A stretch of 64,000 nt of DNA from Acidobacteriota bacterium. Its GTDB lineage: Bacteria; Acidobacteriota; Terriglobia; Terriglobales; Acidobacteriaceae. A program made the position numbers and the translations under genes. The DNA is taken from contig JABDBE010000010.1 in NCBI GenBank assembly GCA_013288805.1, forward strand, positions 1 through 64,000, given 5' to 3'. Shown here one piece after another: positions 53,081 to 62,617 of the stretch; the stretch's first letter is position 1; each line of letters opens with the position of its first letter. The notes beneath the pieces are model-generated. The model was not told where the DNA came from, did no database searches, and worked only from the letters and a program-made list of their open reading frames with translations.

Positions 53081-53165
53081 TCCGCGGGAGCCCTCGCCCG
53101 CGGAGTTCACATTCGTATCTGTCGTGAGAGTTTCGGGGTGAATGGATGCGGGCGAGGACGCCGCA
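53081..53165. repeat. Family B repeats as an inverted pair
   Basis: TCCGCGGG (53081-53088) and CCCGCGGA (53097-53104) make an 8-bp hairpin around AGCCCTCG; about 45 bp later GCGGGCGAGGACGCCGC is an inverted partner of the same sequence. The core GGGCGAGGACGCC is shared with 84-103. It lies between the MBL gene and ribF and may weaken read-through into ribF. Confidence 0.6.
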
Positions 53166-53178
53166 CTAGACACGAGCG

Positions 53179-54135
53179 ATGCAGATTTTTCATAAACTCG
53201 AAGATATTCCCGCCGGCTTCGGTCCCACGCTATTGAGTGTGGGGAATTTTGACGGCGTGCATCGTGCCCACACCCGCGTGCTGGCGAACATTGTGGCCCG
53301 GGCGCGGGACCAAGGTCGCAAGTCCGTGGCGGTCACTTTCGAGCCGCATCCTGTGCGGATTCTCCGACCTGATTCCGGACTCAAGCTGCTCACCCCTACT
53401 CCCGAAAAGCTGCGCCTGCTGGAGGCCACGGGCGTCGACGCTGTTCTCCTGCTCCCTTTTACGCGCGATCTGTCGCTCATGACACCGCGAGACTTTGCTC
53501 ATGACATCCTGAAAAGCAAACTGCAGGCTCGCGAGGTGCACGAAGGCTACAACTTTCATTTCGGCAACAAGGCGGCTGGCGATATTAACCTGCTGACGGA
53601 ATTCGGCCGCGAGCTGGGTTTCGAAGTGGTGGTTTATCCCGAATTACGGCTGCGGGGCGAACCAGTTTCAAGCACGCAAATCCGCAAACTCCTGACGGGG
53701 GGACGAGCAAGCCGCGCCCGCCATCTGTTGGCTCGGCCATTTAGTATTTTGTCGACCGCCGGCCGCGGCCGCGGTTATGGCTCTAAATATACGGTCCCGA
53801 CCATCAACCTGAGCCGGTATGAAGAGCTTGTCCCCGGCGATGGCGTTTACGTCACCCGTACCCGCGTGGCCGAGGAATGCTTCGATTCAGTGACCAACGT
53901 CGGAAATCGGCCCACCTTCGGGACTGACTCTTTCGCCATCGAAACTCATCTTCTGAACTTTCATCCCATCGATCTGAATCCAGAGACAGAAGTGGAGATC
54001 TACTTTCTGCAGAGGCTGAGGGACGAAATCAAGTTTCCCTCGGTGGAAGCTTTGCGCGAGCAGATTGGTAAAGATGTAAGGAAGGCTCGACGCTATTTTC
54101 ACCTGTTGCGATTGGGAGATCGAGCGAAGGCCTAA
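53179..54135 (+). CDS. ribF: Bifunctional riboflavin kinase/FAD synthetase
   Basis: 318 aa, usual length. The N-terminal FMN adenylyltransferase domain (about 1-165) has SVGNFDGVHRAHTRVL, where the canonical H-x-G-H is H28-R-A30-H31, and the later PVSSTQIRKLL. The C-terminal riboflavin kinase domain (about 180-310) has GRGYGSKYTVPTINL, VTNVGNRPTFG and ETHLLNF with the catalytic Glu. It makes FMN and FAD. The Gly-to-Ala change in H-x-G-H is an oddity but the rest is intact. Confidence 0.94.
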   Translation: MQIFHKLEDIPAGFGPTLLSVGNFDGVHRAHTRVLANIVARARDQGRKSVAVTFEPHPVRILRPDSGLKLLTPTPEKLRLLEATGVDAVLLLPFTRDLSLMTPRDFAHDILKSKLQAREVHEGYNFHFGNKAAGDINLLTEFGRELGFEVVVYPELRLRGEPVSSTQIRKLLTGGRASRARHLLARPFSILSTAGRGRGYGSKYTVPTINLSRYEELVPGDGVYVTRTRVAEECFDSVTNVGNRPTFGTDSFAIETHLLNFHPIDLNPETEVEIYFLQRLRDEIKFPSVEALREQIGKDVRKARRYFHLLRLGDRAKA

Positions 54136-54149
54136 CTGTCGACAATAGT

Positions 54150-54593
54150 CTAGTGGGGCAGATAGCCATCTTCCATGGGAAGTTTACCGTCAACCCTCAC
54201 CACATTTACCTGGTCATTAATGGAGCGGACATCGATCAATCCCACCGCGCCTGGCATTGTCTCGACCACCTTGAGCACATCTTCATCGGAGTCAACCATG
54301 GTGATCGATCCCTGGTGAGCTGCGATAAACGACTTCAGTTCGCTGGAAGACATTTTGCTCAGGTGCTCCAGCGTGTTCGTTTCACCGACAGAACTCTTGT
54401 GCAGGACCAGGATCACATCCTTGTCATCATGCCACTTCTTAACTTCCAAGCGAAATATCTTACCCAAGTGCGCAGAGCTGACTTCGCCGATAGCGTTGTC
54501 TTTGTTCACTACCACGGCCATATGATGCGCGAAGCAAGGAAGCAACGAGCACATCACGAAAGCAATAAGACAGCCCACGCGAGAACGCTTCAT
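54150..54593 (-). CDS. Small exported PstS-like substrate-binding domain protein
   Basis: 147 aa from ATG 54593 (GGAG upstream). A signal peptide with Ala-His cleavage region (GCLIAFVMCSLLPCFAHH) is followed by a single PBP-like lobe: VVVNKDNAIGEVSSAHLGKI, KKWHDDKDVILVLHKSSVGE, and MPGAVGLIDVRSI. This is the short PstS-like (PBP_like) type found without transport genes; ligand unknown. It is convergent with ribF, with 14 bp between stops. Confidence 0.8.
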   Translation of the reverse strand: MKRSRVGCLIAFVMCSLLPCFAHHMAVVVNKDNAIGEVSSAHLGKIFRLEVKKWHDDKDVILVLHKSSVGETNTLEHLSKMSSSELKSFIAAHQGSITMVDSDEDVLKVVETMPGAVGLIDVRSINDQVNVVRVDGKLPMEDGYLPH

Positions 54594-54704
54594 AGGAAAA
54601 CTCCACCCCGAAGAGCCACGAAACACCTGCCTAAGCATCTCGCTTCGGACTGCAAAAACCTAGTGCAAACCTCTCATTTTGGTTACCTTAGTGACCGCTG
54701 AGAA

Positions 54705-55679
54705 TCATTCGATGGGCTCCACCAGCGTAATTTCCTCGTGCATTTTCCGGTCGGGCAACTGCACGATGACAATCGCGATTAGGACCAGCACTATCCCAAC
54801 CGTCTGCAGCGGCTTCATCACTTCGCCCAGGGTGACGGCAGCAATCACGATCGAGAACACTGGTTCCAAACAGCTGACCACGATGGCGCGTGTGGGCTCC
54901 AGATGCTGCAACCCAGCAAAGTAAAGAGAAAACGGTGCCAGCACGGAGACCATCGAAAAAACTAGCAAAAATAGCCACTGGTTCCCTGAGTAATGCGCGG
55001 CTACGATTTTCCACGGCGGGTTCACCACGATCCAGAACAACGAGGCGCTGAAAATGACGTACAACAACACCGTCCAGCGATCGTAGCGGGCAAGGATGCT
55101 GTGACCGCCGATGTTGTAAAAAGCGAAAGAAAACGCTGCTCCCAAAGCCGCCAACACTCCGATCGTATCCAGCCGGAATCCCCCCGAGCCAAATATTCCA
55201 ATTACCAGCGCAATTCCGGTCACTGCCAGTGCAACGGTGGCCACTCGCTGCATGGTCGGCTTCTGCAGGCCACGCGCCACGGTGTATAGCAACACCAATA
55301 TCGGCGCCGTGTACTGCAGAATGATGGCAGTGGCTACGTTGGTTCTTTGAATCGCGAGGTAATACAAGTAATTCGACGCTGCTACGCCGAGAATTCCCAG
55401 CACGAACATCCGTCGAAAATCGGCTATGGGTAGCCGCAATCGCTTCCAGCCGCGAAGCAGAACCAGGGCGATCAGAAGGACGATAAAAGAGAGCGTCGCA
55501 CGGCTTTGCGACAGGATTAGCGGGTCGATGGGCCGAAGTGCTTGTCCCTTTGGCAAGACCCGTCCGGTAAACGCGGCGCGCCCGAGAGTGGCCGCGATGC
55601 CCCACAAAAACGCGGCGCTGGCGATGTATAGATATCCGCGGACGGGATGCGCTCGCCGGGGCAAGGGTTGATCAGACAC
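54705..55679 (-). CDS. EamA (DMT superfamily) transporter
   Basis: 324 aa, ten hydrophobic helices in two EamA halves (about 12-150 and 165-300). Typical segments: YIASAAFLWGIAATLGRAAF at the start and EPTRAIVVSCLEPVFSIVIA with VTLGEVMKPLQTVGIVLVLI near the end. Drug/metabolite exporters of this family have varied substrates. The GTG start lies inside the end of the OsmC gene (8-bp overlap), so the two are coupled. Confidence 0.9.
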   Translation of the reverse strand: MSDQPLPRRAHPVRGYLYIASAAFLWGIAATLGRAAFTGRVLPKGQALRPIDPLILSQSRATLSFIVLLIALVLLRGWKRLRLPIADFRRMFVLGILGVAASNYLYYLAIQRTNVATAIILQYTAPILVLLYTVARGLQKPTMQRVATVALAVTGIALVIGIFGSGGFRLDTIGVLAALGAAFSFAFYNIGGHSILARYDRWTVLLYVIFSASLFWIVVNPPWKIVAAHYSGNQWLFLLVFSMVSVLAPFSLYFAGLQHLEPTRAIVVSCLEPVFSIVIAAVTLGEVMKPLQTVGIVLVLIAIVIVQLPDRKMHEEITLVEPIE

Positions 55680-56085
55680 CCTCTTGGTTTTCCGCGTATT
55701 CGATCACGTAGCTGATCTTGGCTGTCTTGTTCAGCATAGCTGCGACCGAACAATACTTTTCTTCGGACAACCGCACTGCATCTTCGACCGCCTTGTGCGA
55801 GACCTTTCCGCCGATTCGATAGACCAACCGGATTGCGGTGTAGACAGTTGGCGGGGTGGCGGCGCGATCTCCCTCGGCTCGCACCTCGATGCTGGTAAAT
55901 GGCTCGCGCTTTTTCGCCAGGATACTGGCAACGTCGTAACCGGTACACCCACATAATCCGATCAAGACCAACTCCATGGGACTGCTGCCGGTCTTGCTGT
56001 CGCCGTCGACGACAATGCCGTGGCCGCTGGTGGCCTGCCCCAGGAAACGATGGTTGTCGGTCCAGATTACTTTTGCTTCAATCAT
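55672..56085 (-). CDS. OsmC family protein (YhfA-like)
   Basis: 137 aa. OsmC fold with the two redox cysteines: C45 (or C47) in LIGLCGCTGYDVASIL and C112 in EEKYCSVAAML. Such proteins reduce organic peroxides in some members; the YhfA-like branch is uncharacterised. ATG 56085 follows GGAGCCGCA. It precedes the EamA transporter gene and overlaps it by 8 bp. Confidence 0.9.
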   Translation of the reverse strand: MIEAKVIWTDNHRFLGQATSGHGIVVDGDSKTGSSPMELVLIGLCGCTGYDVASILAKKREPFTSIEVRAEGDRAATPPTVYTAIRLVYRIGGKVSHKAVEDAVRLSEEKYCSVAAMLNKTAKISYVIEYAENQEGV

Positions 56086-56171
56086 TGCGGCTCCGTGCGT
56101 TCATTGTTCGATGTCTAATCGGCGGCTGCCGTTTCTTCTTTCGCACATGACGCGGCAACCTGGAACTCGAC

Positions 56172-57170
56172 TCATTCAGAAGTGATGTGGCCAGGAATCA
56201 CCAGCACTTTGCCACGCGGACCAGATTCGAGTGCGCGATAGGCTTCGACCACCTCATCGAGCGAAAATCGCCCGGCGATTTCGCTGATAACGGCTGGTCT
56301 TTTCGAGGCCAGGGTCAATGCTTGCGAAATGAAGTCGGCAAACTCGTGGATTCCTTCGACCCAGCGCGTGCCATTGTATTTGGTCACAAAAACAGAGCTG
56401 GGAAAAAGTTGGTTCAGATCAAAGGCAGCCGCTGGACCAGAAAGTTCGCCATAGGTGATCAGACATCCGCGCGGCGCCAGCATTTGCAGACTGGCTTGAA
56501 AGGTGGCCGCGCCGATTGGGTCGAACACGGCGTCCGCTCCCCGTCCCTTAGTATCGGCGCGTACTGCGTCGGGCACATCCTCAGTGGACCGGTCGATCAC
56601 ATAAGCGGCTCCCACGGCGCGCAACGCGTCCACGCGATTCCCACTCGCGACACCAATCACGTGCACTCCGCGATCGGCCAGCAGGGCGACAAGCATCCGG
56701 CCGACTGCTCCCGCGGCGCCCCACACCACAGCCGTCGATCCTCTCTGTAACGGCCAGACGCGGGCGAGGCCCCCCGCAGTGAGCCCTGCGACTGCTGCAC
56801 AAGCAGCCTGCTCGATGCTGACGTCTTCAGGAATCGCGACAACCATGGAACTGGGAACTACGAGGAAGGTTGCGCACGACCCGAGCACTGCCGCCCAGCA
56901 GACTCGCGTCCCCGGAGGAATCGTGACCTCTGGGCCTCCAGCCAACACCGTGCCCGCGCCTTCCCCTCCCAGTAAGAATGGGAAGGGTAAGCGAACCGCG
57001 TAGGAACCCGAACGAATCAGCGTTTCCGCATGGTTGAGGCCGACCGCTTCAACTCGTACCAGCACTTCCCCAACTTCCAACGGGGGTAACTGCTCGAAGC
57101 TGACTTCAATGACTTCCGGACCGCCGGGGCGTAGCGCGCGAGCCACCCGGCGCTCAGTAACTTTCATCAC
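56172..57170 (-). CDS. Quinone-oxidoreductase-like medium-chain dehydrogenase
   Basis: 332 aa. MDR fold: N-terminal GroES-like part (PLEVGEVLVRVEAVGLNHAE, AVRLPFPFLLGGEGAGTVLA), then the NADPH Rossmann domain with VVWGAAGAVGRMLVALLADR and VFDPIGAATFQASLQML. Structural-zinc cysteines of alcohol dehydrogenases are absent, so the quinone-reductase/enoyl-reductase branch is likely. ATG 57170 or the ATG next to it at 57167. Monocistronic, 41 bp from glpX, same strand. Confidence 0.9.
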   Translation of the reverse strand: MMKVTERRVARALRPGGPEVIEVSFEQLPPLEVGEVLVRVEAVGLNHAETLIRSGSYAVRLPFPFLLGGEGAGTVLAGGPEVTIPPGTRVCWAAVLGSCATFLVVPSSMVVAIPEDVSIEQAACAAVAGLTAGGLARVWPLQRGSTAVVWGAAGAVGRMLVALLADRGVHVIGVASGNRVDALRAVGAAYVIDRSTEDVPDAVRADTKGRGADAVFDPIGAATFQASLQMLAPRGCLITYGELSGPAAAFDLNQLFPSSVFVTKYNGTRWVEGIHEFADFISQALTLASKRPAVISEIAGRFSLDEVVEAYRALESGPRGKVLVIPGHITSE

Positions 57171-57212
57171 GAAATCCTATCAAGGCTGGTGTGCGATCTT
57201 TTGAATGAAAAA

Positions 57213-58247
57213 CTATGCGAACCGCACCTTCACATCTGGGCCTTTTTCCAAATGGATGCTATCGATAAAGCGTACTTTCCCGGTTCGGTAAGTCAGGATC
57301 ACCGAGGAAGTGCGCGTGCCTTCCCCAAAGAAGCGGACTCCTTTCAGCAACGCGCCCTCGGTTACGCCAGTAGCGGCGAAAATCAATTGCTTGCCTGGAG
57401 CCAGGTCCTCGGCTTCGTAAATTTTATTCTTGTCCTTGATACCCATGCGGGCAATGCGCTCTTCCAACTCGGGCTTATCGACCACCAGTCGGCCCAGCAT
57501 ATAGCCATTCAAGCAGCGAATTGCCGCAGCGGTGATGACACCTTCTGGGGCGCCGCCTGAGCCCATAACCGCGTGTACACCCGTGCCGATGACGGCGGCG
57601 GCAATGCCGGCTGAAAGGTCGCCATCTCCGATCAGCCGAATGCGGGCGCCAGCGGCGCGGATGTCAGCAATCAGCTTCTCGTGGCGCGGTCGATCGAGCA
57701 CGATGATGACCAGGTCTTCCACATCGCGGGCCATTCTCTTGGCAATGTTCTTGAGATTGTCGGCGACCGGGGCGTCCAGATCCACCGCATCCTTGCAGGA
57801 AGGTCCGACCACGATTTTCTCCATGTAGCAGTCGGGGGCGTTCAAAAGTCCGCCGCGTTCGGAAGCCGCCAGCACGGTGATGGCGCCGGGCGCCCCAGTG
57901 GCACAAAGATTCGTTCCCTCAAGCGGGTCTACGGCAATGTCGACTTCAGGCACTTCACGTCCGTCAGGAAATTCCGCGCCGACTTTCTCTCCGATGTAAA
58001 GCATGGGAGCCTCGTCACGCTCACCCTCACCGATTACAATGGTGCCGCGCATAGGGATGGCGTCCATGGTTTGTCGCATGGCTTCAGTGGCCACCTGGTC
58101 CGACAGTTTGCGCTCCCCTTGGCCCATCGTGCGAGCCGAAGCGATGGCTGCCGTTTCTACCACGCGCAAAAATCTCGAAGCCAGATCGCTCTCGATGTTT
58201 TGGCCGAAACTCCTGACTTTGCCTTCGGGCCGTGTTTGACTGACCAT
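57213..58247 (-). CDS. glpX: Class II fructose-1,6-bisphosphatase
   Basis: 344 aa from ATG 58247, fixed by GGAGG seven bases upstream; the longer frame to 58328 has no such site. GlpX motifs: [14 protein letters not shown] (metal), [20 protein letters not shown] (substrate/metal), [13 protein letters not shown] and [20 protein letters not shown]. It dephosphorylates fructose-1,6-bisphosphate in gluconeogenesis. Located about 150 bp from tRNA-Ala on the other strand. Confidence 0.94.
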   Translation of the reverse strand: MVSQTRPEGKVRSFGQNIESDLASRFLRVVETAAIASARTMGQGERKLSDQVATEAMRQTMDAIPMRGTIVIGEGERDEAPMLYIGEKVGAEFPDGREVPEVDIAVDPLEGTNLCATGAPGAITVLAASERGGLLNAPDCYMEKIVVGPSCKDAVDLDAPVADNLKNIAKRMARDVEDLVIIVLDRPRHEKLIADIRAAGARIRLIGDGDLSAGIAAAVIGTGVHAVMGSGGAPEGVITAAAIRCLNGYMLGRLVVDKPELEERIARMGIKDKNKIYEAEDLAPGKQLIFAATGVTEGALLKGVRFFGEGTRTSSVILTYRTGKVRFIDSIHLEKGPDVKVRFA

Positions 58248-58399
58248 AAAAAGCCTCCAAAAGAACCGGACAGAGACTATAGCGCGAAGCCGGGCGGAAG
58301 GGAAAGCTTCCTGCAAGTCGTGGAACAACGGTCGACGTCTGGCCCAGTCTGGCGAACACTGATAAAATCGCTTTGTTGCCTGGTTAATTTCCCGCGAGT

Positions 58400-58475
58400 G
58401 GGGCTATAGCTCAGTTGGGAGAGCGCATCGTTCGCAACGATGAGGTCGCCGGTTCGAGGCCGGCTAGCTCCACCA
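58400..58475 (+). tRNA. tRNA-Ala (anticodon CGC)
   Basis: 76 nt, 3' CCA encoded (58473-58475). The acceptor stem GGGGCTA pairs with TAGCTCC (one G-T), D arm GCTCAGTTGGGAGAGC, anticodon stem CATCG/CGATG with loop TTCGCAA placing CGC at 34-36, T arm GCCGG-TTCGAGG-CCGGC. Reads GCG codons. The gene stands alone between divergently placed glpX and the GH38 gene (both minus strand); no integrase or duplicated 3' end is seen. Confidence 0.95.
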
Positions 58476-58490
58476 TTCTTCTCTTAGTCA

Positions 58491-61400
58491 CTAAGGGTGT
58501 TCGGTTAACGTATTTGGCGCGAATCGGACTTTCAGCGTCTTAATCTCATAGGGTTTGGTATGCACGGTGACGGAATCGTTGTGCACGGCGAGATCGGCGA
58601 TCGATCTCTCCATCAGATCCGTTTCTGACGCCGACTGCGCTCCTGGCGGAAGGTGTAGCTTTACATCCGATTCCCTTCCCGCCCACTCATAGAAACGCAG
58701 CACAAGAGAATCGTCGTCATCGGATTTTTTGATCGCGGTCAGCACGACATTATCCGGTTCCACTTGCACGAAGGAATGTTCGCTGGGGAGTGTTCCCTGG
58801 TGTTTCTGAGATGGCACGGCCAGCACTTTGTAATTGAGTTCGTAGCCGCGGCGCACGGTCTCTGCGTCTCGCCAGGTTCCGCTGTGCGGATACAGCGAGT
58901 ACGTGAATTCGTGATGCCCTTCGTCGGCGTGTGGATCAGGCCACTCGGGCGAACGCAGCAATGAGAGACGCAGGACGTTGCCCTTCACATCGTATCCGTA
59001 TTTGCTGTCATTCAGCAGGCTGAAGCCGTGCTTCGTATCCGAAAGATCCGCCCAGCGTTGTGCCGGGACTTCGAATTTGGCTTGCTCTGCCGGCGTGTTC
59101 CGCGTAGTCGGACGTTCGATCGACCCGTAAGGGATTTCAAAAGTAGCTTTATCACTGTGGGCGCTCAGCGGGAATGCAACTTTCAGCAGAATGTGTTTCT
59201 CATGCCATTCGACCTGCATCTTTACGTCGACGCGCGGCACGCCAGCGTACATTGTGATGTCTTGCACGAACGAGGAATTCTGGAAATGCTTCTTGACCCG
59301 AATTACTGCGCGCAGTGGCCCACCTTCGACCAGTTTCGCTTCGTCGGCTTTATCCAGATCCCAATGTTGCTTCTCGAAATCAGCATCGATGTTCCAGGCA
59401 TCCCATCGTTTGGGTTTGTCGTAGAAAGCCTGGAGCAGGTTTCCGCAAGCAAATGTCGTGGGACCGCCGCTATCAGTTTCGGAGGGAGCAAGCGATTCGG
59501 TATTTGTTTGCTTATCGACGAGGCTGGTGACGCATCCGCTTTGCGGGTCAACTCTTAGGCGAACAAACTCGTTTTCAATCGTGGTACCCGCAGCCGTGAC
59601 CGCCCTCTTTACGGTTCCGCTATTCAGGCCAACGGATTTGGCCGCGGAGCGCACAAAATAGGTTTTGTAGCCAACCGCAGGTGTGTCTGCTTTAACTAGG
59701 AGACGCGCCCGGTTTGTGGTTGAATCCATGGCGAGCAACTCGGACTCGACGCGAGCGCCTGCCCCGTCGACTACTTCAATCTGTTTGGCCGGGTTTGGAA
59801 GTTGCACTTCCATCTCAATCACTTCGGTCCGCGGCCATGAAAGCGAATTGAAAACCACGACCGGAACGCCGTCGCCCTGAGTGTTGACGTGAGCCAGGAT
59901 TTCGTCGAGCGCACCATTTGTTATCAACTGGGCCGAGCGGGCTACGTCCTCCAAATTTCGTTTGGCGTCGAGATAGTTCACAGCGATGCCGGAGCCGGGC
60001 ATGACATCGTGGAAGTGATCAAACAGCAGATTCTTCCAGGCGAGTTCGAATGGATCCTGCCCGTACGGGCGTCCGAAGAGTGAAGCCACGGACGCATACT
60101 TCTCGGCATCGAGCATCAGTTCTTCATCGTGCCGAATTCGTTGTTTTGTGTCTGCTTGCGACGTGTAGACCCCGCGGTGATATTCGAAATAGAGTTCGTC
60201 CTTCCAAGTGGGTACTTTGAGAGTTGGAAGTTCATGGTCTAGGTCGGCGAAAAAGTCTTTGGCCGTACTGAAGTCAATCTTGGGGAAAACGGTATTTGGA
60301 TCGCGAAGCCGATCGGCCCGATCAAGCATGGTTCGAGTCGGCCCGCCGCCATGGTCGCCGATTCCGTACAAGTAAAGCATTTGCGGCGAATCAGTGAGTT
60401 TAGGCCCGTAAATTGACGGAGCGTAGACCGAAAAGTCTTTGGTGATCTGCTCCGGGTCGAATTGGTTGGCGTATTCGTGCGGAAAATATGTTAGCAACCG
60501 GCTCCCATCCGGCGCTTCCCACCAGAACAGCCGGTAAGGAAATTTTGTGTAATCCGTAGCCCACAGCAACTTGCTGGTCACGAAGTAATCGACGCCAGAT
60601 TTCTTGTAGATTTGTGGAAGCTGCCAGTTGTATCCAAAAGAATCTGGATTCCAACCGATTTTGATGTCGGCTCCAAAGTTCTTCTGAAAATATCGCTTGC
60701 CGACCAGAATCTGGCGCACCAGCGATTCGCCATCCGGCATATTCAAGTCAGGCTCAACCCACATGCCGCCGATAACCTCCCAGCGACCCTCCTTCACGCG
60801 CTGTTTAATTTGCTCAAACATGTCCGGATACTTTTCCTGCATCCATTCATAGGTTCGCGCCGAAGACATGGTGAACTTGAAATCGGGATACTCCCGCATC
60901 AAATCCAGAACGCTCTGAAACGTATTGCGAACGACCTCGACAGTCTCCGTCCACGGCCACAACCACGCCATGTCAATGTGCGAATTTCCGATCGCGCGAA
61001 CCGTGAATTGTTTCAGCCATGGATTCAACGCCTGCAGTTTGTCTTGCGCCCGGCGCAGAGACGCGTCGAAGCCTGCCTGGTCGTTCTTATCGAGGGACGA
61101 CAAATCGACCGCTTTAATCGCCGCGTCGATTTGCTGCTGGCGCTCCGCGCGACCCTCCTCATAAGCCGCAATCATCGGACGCGCCGCCAGGATTTCTATT
61201 CGCAGCATCGCCGGATCAGGCCGGCCAGAGGCAGGTTCAATGGTCAACTGGGCGTGATGAAACTCCGTTTCAACCTCTGGGGCATCGATTCTCACCGCGA
61301 TCAAGAACCTTTGCCCCGGCTGCGCGTTCTCCGTTAGCGGAATCGGTTGCTGCATGTCGTCATCACCGCGCGACACCAGCGATCCGTTCGAGAATACTGC

Positions 61401-61775
61401 GATCGTGACCGGGCCTTTGTTGTTCCAGTTGAAATCGAACCGAAGGTCCAATTTCACACGCGCCCCCACCACCGCATACCCATTAATCTTCTCGGGAATT
61501 TCGACCCAGCGCCGCAGCACGCGAGATCCAGTCGACCATTTATCCCCGACTCGCATTGTTTGCCAACCGGAGTCATCGAAAGACGGATCCTCAGGATGGG
61601 CCACATCCGCGTGAACCCGCCAATCGGCCAATGGGAAAGTGGTCAGCGATTCGAGCCGATCCAAAGTTGGCTTATATGGATCGATCACGTTCTGGCTTAG
61701 GGATGATGATTGTTGGGCGGAAACTGATGTGGCAGTTACCAGTGCAAGCAGCGCACACACGATCCATCGCTTCAC
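58491..61775 (-). CDS. Glycoside hydrolase family 38 alpha-mannosidase, exported
   Basis: 1094 aa from GTG 61775 (GGAGGA upstream). A signal peptide is at 1-21 (VCALLALVTATSVSAQQ). The catalytic domain has H266-x-D268 (NSHIDMAWLW, zinc), WVEPDLNMPDGESLVRQIL, the nucleophile D378 in WNPDSFGYN and FDHFHDVMPGSGI. C-terminal beta domains follow (GIERPTTRN region to the end). It cleaves alpha-mannosides in the periplasm or outside. It ends just beside the tRNA. Confidence 0.94.
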   Translation of the reverse strand: MKRWIVCALLALVTATSVSAQQSSSLSQNVIDPYKPTLDRLESLTTFPLADWRVHADVAHPEDPSFDDSGWQTMRVGDKWSTGSRVLRRWVEIPEKINGYAVVGARVKLDLRFDFNWNNKGPVTIAVFSNGSLVSRGDDDMQQPIPLTENAQPGQRFLIAVRIDAPEVETEFHHAQLTIEPASGRPDPAMLRIEILAARPMIAAYEEGRAERQQQIDAAIKAVDLSSLDKNDQAGFDASLRRAQDKLQALNPWLKQFTVRAIGNSHIDMAWLWPWTETVEVVRNTFQSVLDLMREYPDFKFTMSSARTYEWMQEKYPDMFEQIKQRVKEGRWEVIGGMWVEPDLNMPDGESLVRQILVGKRYFQKNFGADIKIGWNPDSFGYNWQLPQIYKKSGVDYFVTSKLLWATDYTKFPYRLFWWEAPDGSRLLTYFPHEYANQFDPEQITKDFSVYAPSIYGPKLTDSPQMLYLYGIGDHGGGPTRTMLDRADRLRDPNTVFPKIDFSTAKDFFADLDHELPTLKVPTWKDELYFEYHRGVYTSQADTKQRIRHDEELMLDAEKYASVASLFGRPYGQDPFELAWKNLLFDHFHDVMPGSGIAVNYLDAKRNLEDVARSAQLITNGALDEILAHVNTQGDGVPVVVFNSLSWPRTEVIEMEVQLPNPAKQIEVVDGAGARVESELLAMDSTTNRARLLVKADTPAVGYKTYFVRSAAKSVGLNSGTVKRAVTAAGTTIENEFVRLRVDPQSGCVTSLVDKQTNTESLAPSETDSGGPTTFACGNLLQAFYDKPKRWDAWNIDADFEKQHWDLDKADEAKLVEGGPLRAVIRVKKHFQNSSFVQDITMYAGVPRVDVKMQVEWHEKHILLKVAFPLSAHSDKATFEIPYGSIERPTTRNTPAEQAKFEVPAQRWADLSDTKHGFSLLNDSKYGYDVKGNVLRLSLLRSPEWPDPHADEGHHEFTYSLYPHSGTWRDAETVRRGYELNYKVLAVPSQKHQGTLPSEHSFVQVEPDNVVLTAIKKSDDDDSLVLRFYEWAGRESDVKLHLPPGAQSASETDLMERSIADLAVHNDSVTVHTKPYEIKTLKVRFAPNTLTEHP

Positions 61776-61850
61776 TCGGACGTTCCTCCATCTGAATAAA
61801 CGAAGGAATAGGGTACTCGCCTCGATTGCATCTTGCCAGCAGTTCCGCTC

Positions 61851-62147
61851 CTAACCGCCGGCGATGGCCCCGATGATGAGCAGCGGCTCCGCTCCTGATG
61901 CGACCGATTCGGGCAGCGGAGCGTCCGGCGATTCGTGAGAGAGATCTTCCTCGCAGGCGAAGAAGCGTAAGAACGGCCGGCGCTCCAGGGTTGTGTGGTC
62001 GCGAATGGTTCCGCACAGCATGGGATAGCGGGCTTCGAGCGCGTCGAGGACCGTCCGCTGCGTGACCGGAGCTTGAACGTCGAGTTCGACCTCGACCCCG
62101 ACGTGCGCCAGGGTTCGCAGATGCTGCGGGAGCATGACTCGAATCAT
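61851..62147 (-). CDS. MoaD/ThiS-like ubiquitin-fold protein
   Basis: 98 aa. Beta-grasp pattern ([28 protein letters not shown]) ending in the Gly-Gly tail [10 protein letters not shown] that is thiocarboxylated in sulfur carriers. The fold and tail support a MoaD/ThiS-type sulfur carrier; the pathway is unknown and no moaE or thi genes are near. In Acidobacteriota such a gene commonly neighbours a BNR/sialidase-like gene, as here (62917 onward), but a VapBC pair lies between them. Confidence 0.82.
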   Translation of the reverse strand: MIRVMLPQHLRTLAHVGVEVELDVQAPVTQRTVLDALEARYPMLCGTIRDHTTLERRPFLRFFACEEDLSHESPDAPLPESVASGAEPLLIIGAIAGG

Positions 62148-62215
62148 ACTTCTACCATGCGTGCGGAGGATTCAGTTTTCACTCGTCGGGTGTAGGCACA
62201 GTAAAACAAGCGTCA

Positions 62216-62617
62216 TCAAAAAGGATTCCGAATCGTCAGTTGCCGATTGATGGTTTGTCCGTCCCGCAAATCTTCGGAGTACAGCGTCTTGCAGCCACAC
62301 TCCAGGGCGGCGGAGACTATGAGCGCATCGTAAATACTGTATCTGTACTTTTCTGCGATAGCCACGGCCAAGTTGTGGGTATCGAGCGAGATTGAAACTG
62401 GGTCGGGGCACAGAATGCAAATGACGTCCAAAGACTCTTTTATTTCTTTCCACGGCATACCCAGCTTGCGGCGAGCCACTGTAACAAATTCATTCAGCGA
62501 CTGGACACTTACGATGCCCCCGCTCGCGAGTAGCTCCTCGGCTTTGGCCGCGCGCGAGTCATTCTTCGCCACCGCATAGATCAACACATTTGTATCGAAG
62601 AAGTCCTTAGCGGGCAT
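62216..62617 (-). CDS. VapC-type PIN toxin
   Basis: 133 aa from ATG 62617; the longer frame to 62719 runs through the antitoxin gene. PIN acids: D8 (FFDTNVL), E43 (SLNEFVTV), D97 (IYDALIV), E115-D116 (YSEDLRDG). It should be an RNase of the VapC group. Its start overlaps the antitoxin stop by 11 bp, with the antitoxin upstream. Confidence 0.9.
   Translation of the reverse strand: MPAKDFFDTNVLIYAVAKNDSRAAKAEELLASGGIVSVQSLNEFVTVARRKLGMPWKEIKESLDVICILCPDPVSISLDTHNLAVAIAEKYRYSIYDALIVSAALECGCKTLYSEDLRDGQTINRQLTIRNPF

Noticed and set aside
57681-58409. 242-codon plus-strand frame opposite glpX
   Set aside because: Antisense shadow; glpX has all family motifs.
58400-58475. tRNA-Ala as an integration site
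   Set aside because: No integrase and no duplicated tRNA 3' end were seen nearby; flanking genes are ordinary.
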